NCBI GenBank assembly: GCA_038503035.1
Contig: JAVSML010024013.1
Location: 198,220-262,219 of the forward strand
Direction of reading: 5' to 3'
From: Crocodylus rhombifer
Lineage: Eukaryota; Chordata; Crocodylia; Crocodylidae
Length of the DNA stretch: 64,000 nucleotides
The translations under genes were made by a program, and so were the position numbers. Of this stretch, positions 56,636 through 64,000 are shown one piece after another. Under the pieces are notes generated by a model. That model saw nothing but the letters and a program-made list of their open reading frames with translations, did not search any database and was not told the DNA's origin. Position 1 is the first letter of the stretch. The number at the start of each line of letters is the position of its first letter.

Positions 56636-59361
56636 ATTCTTACCAGACACTGGAGCTAAAGTATGGTGTCATCCTCCTTAAAAGGATGTTGCAATTGGTG
56701 TGCTCCTTTGTACAGACAGCTCGTTCTCTTTGAGACGGAATGAATTCTGTGGTTCCCTAAGGCCATACAGCTGTGCTATACTGTAATAAATAGCTAACTT
56801 GGAAAGGCAAAATTTAGCACTTAGTGAATAGCCCCAAATCCTGGTTGTCTGATGGTGGCAATTTATGCTCTGACAAGGACAGTGTTGTTTATTTACTTGT
56901 ATATTTCTAACAGGCACCATAAAATGAAGTGAGCTAATTCCTATTTCTAAAATGGGTTAGATGATAAAAGACCAGGAAGCAAAATATTTTTTAATTCCAA
57001 TTTAAAACCCAAGTCAAATGCAAAGTATAACATCCCACTTCCATCAGTCTTGCTTTTTTCTTGCATATCAGACTAGTGGCATTTTTAACAGAGCTTGCAC
57101 TGGAAAATTCAGGACATTGAGGAGTATCACAATTGACATAAATAAAGTGAAGGATCCATAGCTCAAGTGTTCCATCTAGAGTACAGCGAGAGCCAGCTTG
57201 AGATGGTTCACAGTTTCACTGGTGTTCAGCTCTGAGGCAATCAGAAATAATGAAGCCAACATCAAAGCCACTAGCTGATAGCAACTGAGTCGCATGCTGG
57301 AAGCAACATTTAAACACAATAAGACAATTATTTAAACACAATAAGCCAGCCATTGCAACTGCCTTAAAACATGGGCTAGAAGCAAACTGGTATAATTATA
57401 CTAACCAAGCCACCTGCTCCTTCTGCTATATAGCAGATAGCACAAAAATGCATCAAAAAAACAAACCTGCTTTCCTCTGTGATAGATGAGGTCTTTCAAA
57501 AGAACTTTTCTACCAGTATATAATGGAAACTTTTCTGGCTTTTTAATGAAAATGAACTGGGCATATTTTCATTGGGATTAACAAAAAAAATTACAAAGCA
57601 GCAAAGGATTAGGAGAATGAACTCGACATTCCAGGCACTGTTGGTGTGGGAGTGCAGGAAAATAGTTGCTATAAATACAATGAACATTACGCTTCCTATT
57701 ACTATTGTTGTTATGGTGATCGGGTTAGGAAGCAGGTTCTTATCTGCCTTTATACCCTCTGGAATCTTGCTCTGATGATTGCCAGAGGCATGCTTTCTTT
57801 CAGTGTTCTGCTTATATGTTAGCTACCGTCCAGCAGGTGTGAGTGCTGTAAAAACTTATCTGAGCTGTTTATGCTCCTCAGTCACTTAGTTGGCAAAGTG
57901 CTGGCTTCCATGATGCCTGTATGCTTTATTGACATCCCTGTTTATTCTGGGGAGTAGATTTCTAACATTTCTCTTGAATCTGTATCTCTGGAGTGGCAAG
58001 ACTGCAGTGTTCCACCATATCATTAATTCATGCTGTCAAACTAAGAGACTGGTCCAAAAAAGAAATGAGATGATCTCCCATGGGAGGCTGAGTTTCCTCA
58101 AGTCAGCTGACATTTTGGGATATTAGAATGCTAAGCATTTGCAGGATCTGGCTGAATGCATTGGACATAAGCGAATATTTCTCTTTGGCCTCATTTGTTT
58201 CCACCATGAAAAACAGTACTTGCAAAATGCATTCATGGCAGTTTGGCTTTTAGTGCAAGGCCTGAAATGAACTTAAAAATATATACTTAATTTTTAAACT
58301 GAGCAGCATATGCCTGTTATTTTTGCCTGGATACTTTGCTTTCAGGAATATATTTATATATTTTTTCCATACATGGGGGTCCTTCTACAATAACATGACG
58401 TGCTGTCTGTTTTAAGTCCTTAGTTATCAAAACAGTATATATTGTACATCCTGTACATTGCATACAATCCGGTCATTAAAAAGCCTTTAAAATATGTTAC
58501 CAGCTGAGTTAACATGTACAAATGGAAGGAACAGAACTGATATAAACCCTAAATGTTCAGTTTTTCCTGGTGCTGAAACAGTGTTAGAAAGAAAACCTCT
58601 TATCAATGAAAAATCTTTGCTATGACACCTGTTTTGTAAAAATAAACCATAGCTTTTTGTAGGATTTCATGACACTTTGAATTTACAATATTGTGAATTA
58701 CTGTTTAATTGGTGAAAGAAAATCATACTGTTTAGGAGTTTAAAGAGAAAAATAAACTCCAGAGAATAAGGAGGTCAAGGAGGGAATATGGTTATTATAA
58801 AACTGAATAACACCAGAAGAGAAGACTATCCCAGAGAAACCTAGAACAAAACCCAAAAAGCCTCCAAAACAACAGCAACAAAAGTCCCCACATTCTTAGA
58901 AGAAAAAGTGAGTAAGTATTAAAAGCAAATATGGCAGCAGCAGCATGGTATATTTTGTTCTTGACACTTTTTTTTTTCTATCAGGCATTCCCCTGGCCCG
59001 CTGCAGGAATGGCCTTTAATGCAGTTTAGTGTCAGAACAAAAGACTGAAGTGGTAGATCCCTAGGTTCCAACTTCTGCAGCTATTAAAGCTTATTCTAAC
59101 AGTTTAATGTTGATTTAAGAGCTTGTCGTCTTGTTCATCCTTCCAGCTTCATTCATTTTTCCTGAATTGTATGCTTCCTAGCAAATAATACAAGCTGTCT
59201 GCACTCTTCCAGTCTAGCAGATTCTAGCCCCTTCACTTATGTTTTCAACACACATAAGGACATATTCTTTTTCTCACTCTTTTGATTTAGTTATCTTTAA
59301 TGGAAATTCTCTAAACCTTACAAATATTTTGCCTCCTAGATATAATCCTGTTCACTTAAAG

Positions 59362-60060
59362 CAGGGGTGTCAAAGATACAGCCCAGGCTGGATCTGGCCC
59401 ACAGAGCCCTATTGTCTGATCCGTGGCACTGCCTATGGATCTTGGATCAACCCCACATCCTGTATACAGCATGCATCTGTGTGCTGCATGTGGTGTACAG
59501 GGCTCATCTGGGGCACACACTGCATATAACATGCACGTCGGACCTGTTTTGTTTGTCCAATACATTCACAAATAAATGACTCTAGTCACAAGTGTGGGAA
59601 AGGGTGCTGCCAGATTGGCAGACACAGAATATATTGTAGACATAAAGTAAAACTGTACATGCACTGGCATTAGCAGATTTGACAGAAAGTAACTTTAGAT
59701 ATATATGTTCAGATTCAATATGTTCATGTATCTCACAGGATTGCCCCTGCATGCTGGCTCTGGTACATTGGGCCAATCTGTGGGCCTAATTTGGACTGGC
59801 CCCAGATCCAGCATGCAGGGCTAGTTCAGTGTGGGTGCGGCACAAAGCTTGTGCCCTAGACTGGCTCCATGTGCCACACACAGCTGCATGTGGCATATGA
59901 AGATGCAGCTGGCACACTTACTGCATGCAGTGCACAGGGCTGGTCCAGGGCACAGACTGCATGCAGCATGTGGGGCCTGTGTGTGAAACCAATTCAGCCT
60001 GCAGACTGGACCCACACCCATCATCTGACCTTGCAGTGCCACGTGAGTTTGATACACATG
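59362..60060. mobile_element. hAT-like element, 0.7 kb
   Basis: The left end CAGGGGTGTCAAAGATACAG, then CCCAGGC, and the right end in reverse complement, CATGTGTATCAAACTCACGT, are matching termini of the CAGGGGTGTCAAACTCA type widespread in vertebrate hAT families. The flanks ACTTAAAG and GCTTAAGA share CTTAA and may be a decayed 8-bp TSD. The interior has repeated GTGCACAGGGCTGGTCC / TGCATGCAGCATGTG modules (59460-59540 and 59885-59970). No transposase coding. Confidence 0.68.
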
Positions 60061-60286
60061 GCTTAAGAAATTCTGAGCGCTTTGCAAAGTGACTTGCAAA
60101 ATGACAAAGCATTTTGGGAGGTGAAATATTGATGAAGTGTAACACTTGGGTTACCAGCAGGGACCCGGGTTTGCCATTCCACCCCCAACCCCCAGATGCA
60201 TTGCCCAGGCCTACACTCTCCCTTCCCCACACACCCACCCATACACTGTGGGGGGCTGGGTCCTCAGGGAAGGGGGTAGTAGGTTA

Positions 60287-60410
60287 GGAGTCAAAGGCAC
60301 CAGCATGGCTGGGGGTGCAGTCAGTCAGGAGTGAGGGGCACTGGTGGAGCCAGGGAGCTGTGGGTTGGGAGTGAGGGGCAATGTCATGGGCAGGGACAGG
60401 GCACCAGTAT
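60287..60410. repeat. Three-copy 40-bp tandem repeat
   Basis: Units starting GGAGTCAAAGGCACC (60287), GGAGTGAGGGGCACT (60328) and GGAGTGAGGGGCAAT (60368) are spaced 41 and 40 bp apart. They form part of a GC-rich tract at about 60160-60490. Confidence 0.65.
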
Positions 60411-61238
60411 ATCAGGACTGTTCAGCACCACAAAGTTGCTGGGGGTGGCAGGTACAGCCACAGCTAAGCAAAGGGGGCATGGGCAGCTCTAATTTTCCAT
60501 GATCAAAAAAACTAAAATCAAACATCAAAATATATTGGTACTTCAAATTTATTGTATTATAATGATTGAGGTACCAGTAGACCTCCAAATGGCTTTAAAA
60601 TTGTAAATACATCAATAAAACATTGTGTTCAGCTAATACCTATATATAGATATCTACATATATATAGAATGGTGTTTCATTTTAATCACAAAAAAATGTG
60701 GAATTTGGGGGGAGCTAAATCAGAAAATTTGCCATTTCTAAACAGAGAAAAACGGGATCCCTGGCTATTAATGAATTACCTACTACCTGCAATGTGTACT
60801 AGCCTCCTAATGAAGCATATTCACCTGTGCAGCATAAGACATTTTGATATACTTGATTATGATTTGCATTTTAATTAAATTCTTCAGAAATGTTTAGAGA
60901 ATGTGTTAAGCTGTGACATTCATAAATCTTGTTTTCTTTACATTAATGCCTAGCTTTCCACTGTTTTGGGGGGGAGAGTTGTTTTGTTTTGATTTAGGTT
61001 TTTTTTTGAAATTCAAACTTTTTAAAATTCAAGTGTCATCTTTCTTCTGGCAATGTATATGAATATAAGAATATACTTCAGTGCAGACTAGTGCTATGAG
61101 GTTACAGGCACAATCAGGATGGATTTTCACTTTTTGAAGTGCAATTTTGATATTTTTGGTACTGACAGTTCTTATCATTGGTGATATGTTTAATTGTTGC
61201 AGGTTCTGACCTAACATACACCCCAGGTTTGTCTTGGC

Positions 61239-61253
61239 AAAAAAAAAAAAAAA
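61239..61253 (+). repeat. Run of 15 A
   Basis: Homopolymer A tract in intron; no adjacent SINE body recognised. Confidence 0.85.
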
Positions 61254-61978
61254 TCAGTCATGGTGAGCAGACTGTCTGAAATAGGAAATATCAAATGAAC
61301 TGTATAGTCTACATTATATGTTAAGGCCTCTTCACTTAATTATTAATTTTCAAATGAATTTCCTGCTGCTGAAAGATGCTAAATTAACAGCCTAGATGAA
61401 TGGAGTCTTCTTATCATCAGCAGGTCAGATACAGAGGGGGGAGCAGCCATGATATATCACTATACCAGTAGGCTTCATGCCTAGCTTGCATACTCTCCAT
61501 GTCTTCCCCTAAAGATATGGCCAATAATAGGAGCCTTATTCTAAGTGATTGAATTTACCAGGTACCTATTGTGACTTGTACTTGCTAAATTTCCATGGCT
61601 TTGTGGTAGGCTGTCTGCTCAGTATTTTACCCTTCTGGCCTTTACTGCTCATAACTGAATTTGGGCCTGATTTAAAATTTACATCTCTGTAAATTTTACT
61701 ACCATTTTCGTACAGTGTATTAAGGTATGTGGCAATACCTTTACTGAGCTAAAAAAGGCCCCAAACATGTGCACCATGTAAAAGAGTCCTTGTTCTGTAT
61801 GCTAGAAATACATGGTGAGTTGTAGGTTTTATAAATGTTATGTTTTGCAGCATCTTGGCAGTTAGAAATAGTTGAGCTATTTTAGCCCTTCTCCTAAGAC
61901 ACAGCCCAAGACATGTGATGACAAGTTATTTTTGTCAAGGGCTATCATTTATTTTTTTTTATATCTATATAAATGAAC

Positions 61979-62287
61979 TTAGTGGTGGTGAAAGGCAGTG
62001 TACTCATGGCCACGAACACTAAATAGTCTATTTGTCAATGGAAAAGGTATAAGCTGGATAGCATCAGTGCAGGCTCCTTTATTACTGTCCAGGCTGTTAT
62101 CTACAGCTTCCACCTCTAGGCTAGTTTTCTCTCCATTCTCATTCAGTTTTGGCCCTATGGCTGAGAATGCCAGCAACAGTGCCATCTGGGGCTGAAGATG
62201 TAGATCTCTGTCCATTACAACTGAAGTGAGACCCATCAGCTCATTTCCCATAGACTGCTGGCTAGCCTTCCAATGGTACCTACTCAA
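61979..62287 (-). other. Unassigned 102-codon open frame
   Basis: This minus-strand frame has a mixed composition and is not low-complexity. It includes QPQMALLLAFSAIGPKL and SLEVEAVDNSLDSNKG. I do not recognise any domain. On the minus strand an A-rich stretch (TATAAAAAAAAATAAATG, about 61943-61960) follows shortly after the stop, which would fit a retroposed transcript fragment. No splice sites of note. It may equally be chance. Confidence 0.2.
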
Positions 62288-64000
62288 TCATTACCTGTCT
62301 GGGTGCAGTTTCTATTCCCAAAACAGAAGTTAAATTCTACAACTCAGTACCAGCTCTCAGACTCATCTTGGCTGCCCCATAATCAAATATTTACCAGATT
62401 GATTTATGGTGCTTCTCCTGTCAGATAACTGCAAAATAATAGTTTCTTCAATATCACTGAGATGAATGTTTGCTCTTGGAATTCTGTATATGAAGCAAAT
62501 GCATTGATCATGGGATCACAATTAGGTGATATTAAAAGATAAATAAAACATATGTGCATAGGGTAAACCCCATCAGCTAATGCTACCCAAAATCAGCATG
62601 TTTTGTTTGCTACATTTGAGAAGACACTAGTGGGACAGTGTTATTTTCACTTACAATTATCCAGCTACCTTTCTTTCATCTATTTCCTCCTTTCTTGTAG
62701 AATTCAGGCTTATGTAAGTTACAAGACAGAATATTATGTTACAAGATAGAATGTTACATAAATGACATACATGTTCAACATATCTTGAAGTGATGACAGA
62801 ATATTTCATTTTTATTCTTATGCATATCTTTTTACTAGTGTGATTGAGAATGCTAATGTTTTGCATTACAAAGTAGAAGGTGAAGTATATCCTGAACATC
62901 TAAATGAAAATTAGTGTTTGCATCTGTTAATGTAATGTGGACTGCTTGTGATTTTTAGGTCAGTTTCTTTGCATTGGACTTTTGGTCTACTGCAAGCACA
63001 TTTCAATGTGCAAGATTTGTCTTAGCAGTATCAGGAAATTGACTATAACAGCGTTTCATAAAAATAGGTTCATCCCCCAAATGTATATATAACAGAAGTG
63101 CACATTTAGTTGTTGAAAATTGGTTTTCCATTAGGTAAAGTTTCTTACATATATTACATATCTGGCTTACATCTCATTTTGAAAGCAGCTGTTTTATAGA
63201 CTTCAGTGATGATCAGCAGGTATGGAAATGTGAGTGGTTAACAGTGTGGTGATGCCATAAAGACCCATAATCAGGCATGTTATCTCGAGCAAGAAAAAAC
63301 CTATTGAAGTGAAGTGCTGTAGTATGCTATATCAGGGTTTGGTTTGCCATAAGTAGATGGGCTTAAATTTAGATCAGAGAGAAAGCAGGCAATTATCATG
63401 TCCTTTAGCTATAATCAGCAGAACAGGATACAGGTAGCCACAAGCCGTTATTTAAAAGAGTTACATAATCGCTTCAAAAAGGGTAATAATCTGAAAGTCT
63501 TTCTTTTTGAAACATTTAGTTAAATTTGTTAACTGTTTAGTTAACAGTTAGTTAAATCTGTCTAAATGAGAAATGTGAAAAAGCACATTTTAGAGCATCC
63601 TAGACTGACATTATCATTTAACCAATACTATACATAGAATTATTGTAGCATCTTAAGTCACTACTTTTACCACAAATACTATAATATTTTTGCAAATGAT
63701 AGCATTACGTGACTTTTTATTTTCTTTAACATTTTTAAAAGTAAAGGCAGCCCACTTCATTCATGAATGCCATAGAAGCCATTTGTATTGAACTGAAATA
63801 TCTGGTTACAATGAAAAAGAATTAAATTCCTGAATTGTTTCAACATGTTGCAGGGTTTAAATTTCAACGTGCTTATAGTCCTAATAGTATGACCATTGAA
63901 GTTAAAATACTCATTGATTCCCACTGGTGAAGAGTTAGCTTTAATACAAAGTTCCACAGTAATAACCTTGCTAATATAATCTGCAAATCCTTTCTTGTTG

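Larger units (their letters stand above)
55732..64000 (+). other. CACNA2D3: CACNA2D3 intron, 5' 8.3 kb
   Basis: This is the intron after the fourth exon, continuing past the window. It holds an old CR1 tail (about 56510-56635), a hAT-like element (59362-60060), a three-copy 40-bp repeat (60287-60410) and A-runs. 57-59 kb and 62.3-64 kb are AT-rich and show nothing I can assign. In mammals LRTM1 lies inside CACNA2D3 on the opposite strand; I see no leucine-rich-repeat coding sequence here. Confidence 0.8.

Noticed and set aside
55732..64000. LRTM1, expected inside CACNA2D3 by analogy with mammals
   Set aside because: No leucine-rich-repeat pattern or suitable long frame on either strand anywhere in the window.
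55732..64000. Next CACNA2D3 exon (ITLYDYQ-type segment)
   Set aside because: Searched by eye for the expected coding pattern with a flanking acceptor and did not find it; it probably lies beyond the window.
1..64000. tRNA, rRNA, snRNA or microRNA genes
   Set aside because: No cloverleaf with proper A and B boxes, no rRNA or snRNA sequence recognised; hairpins seen are within transposons or lack supporting context.

Overview
This window looks like non-coding-rich amniote nuclear DNA, most likely from a crocodilian; a turtle or another archosaur is the main alternative. The evidence is several CR1 LINEs with the typical 3' tail (TTTCATAGTTTCATAG), many small hAT-like DNA transposons with 8-bp target duplications, solo LTRs, a MIR-like CORE-SINE, and short exons with consensus splice sites separated by kilobase introns. 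No bacterial, plasmid or phage content is seen. The species call is an inference from repeat style.

The only host gene I can support is on the + strand. Four consecutive small coding exons (40080-40141, 41805-41849, 51047-51109, 55661-55731) join in one reading frame. They encode part of the C-terminal half of a voltage-gated calcium channel alpha-2/delta auxiliary subunit, best matched to CACNA2D3 (alpha2delta-3). All phases agree (entry phase 1, then 0, 0, 0, leaving in phase 2). The rest of the window is intron: at least 40 kb upstream, then 1.66, 9.2 and 4.55 kb, and at least 8.3 kb downstream. The next exons lie outside the window.

Layout. 1-513: right half of a hAT-like element. 1.5-3.1 kb: a complete hAT-like element with TSD. 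4.9-5.1 kb: MIR-like SINE. 6.9-8.05 kb: possible solo LTR carrying a 50-bp minisatellite. 12.1-13.4 kb: solo LTR. 14.9-17.7 kb: long CR1 with endonuclease and reverse transcriptase remains. 18.8-21.2 kb: 2.5-kb DNA element with a GC-rich degenerate tandem array. 21.35-22.1 kb: GC-rich tract. 23.6-24.9 kb: CR1 (-). 25.5-26.3 kb: second copy of the 18.8-kb family. 27.9-28.2 and 28.5-29.2 kb: small hAT-like elements. 31.7-32.8 kb: solo LTR with perfect 5-bp TSD. 33.5-34.1 kb: 327-bp tandem duplication. 34.5-35.8 kb: CR1 (-) with an uninterrupted 375-codon RT frame. 36.5-37.3 kb: third copy of the 18.8-kb family. 38.3-39.1 kb: two copies of one SINE-like repeat, one split by a nested hAT insertion. 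39.5 kb: long hairpin. 42.0-42.8 and 43.4-44.0 kb: two hAT copies with perfect 8-bp TSDs. 45.5-46.0 kb: MITE with twin hairpins. 59.4-60.1 kb: another hAT-like element.

I found no previously undescribed biological system. The most notable observations concern transposon history (TSDs, a nested insertion with a paralogous empty site, an in-frame 24-bp duplication in a CR1 reverse transcriptase) inside the introns of a conserved neuronal calcium-channel gene.
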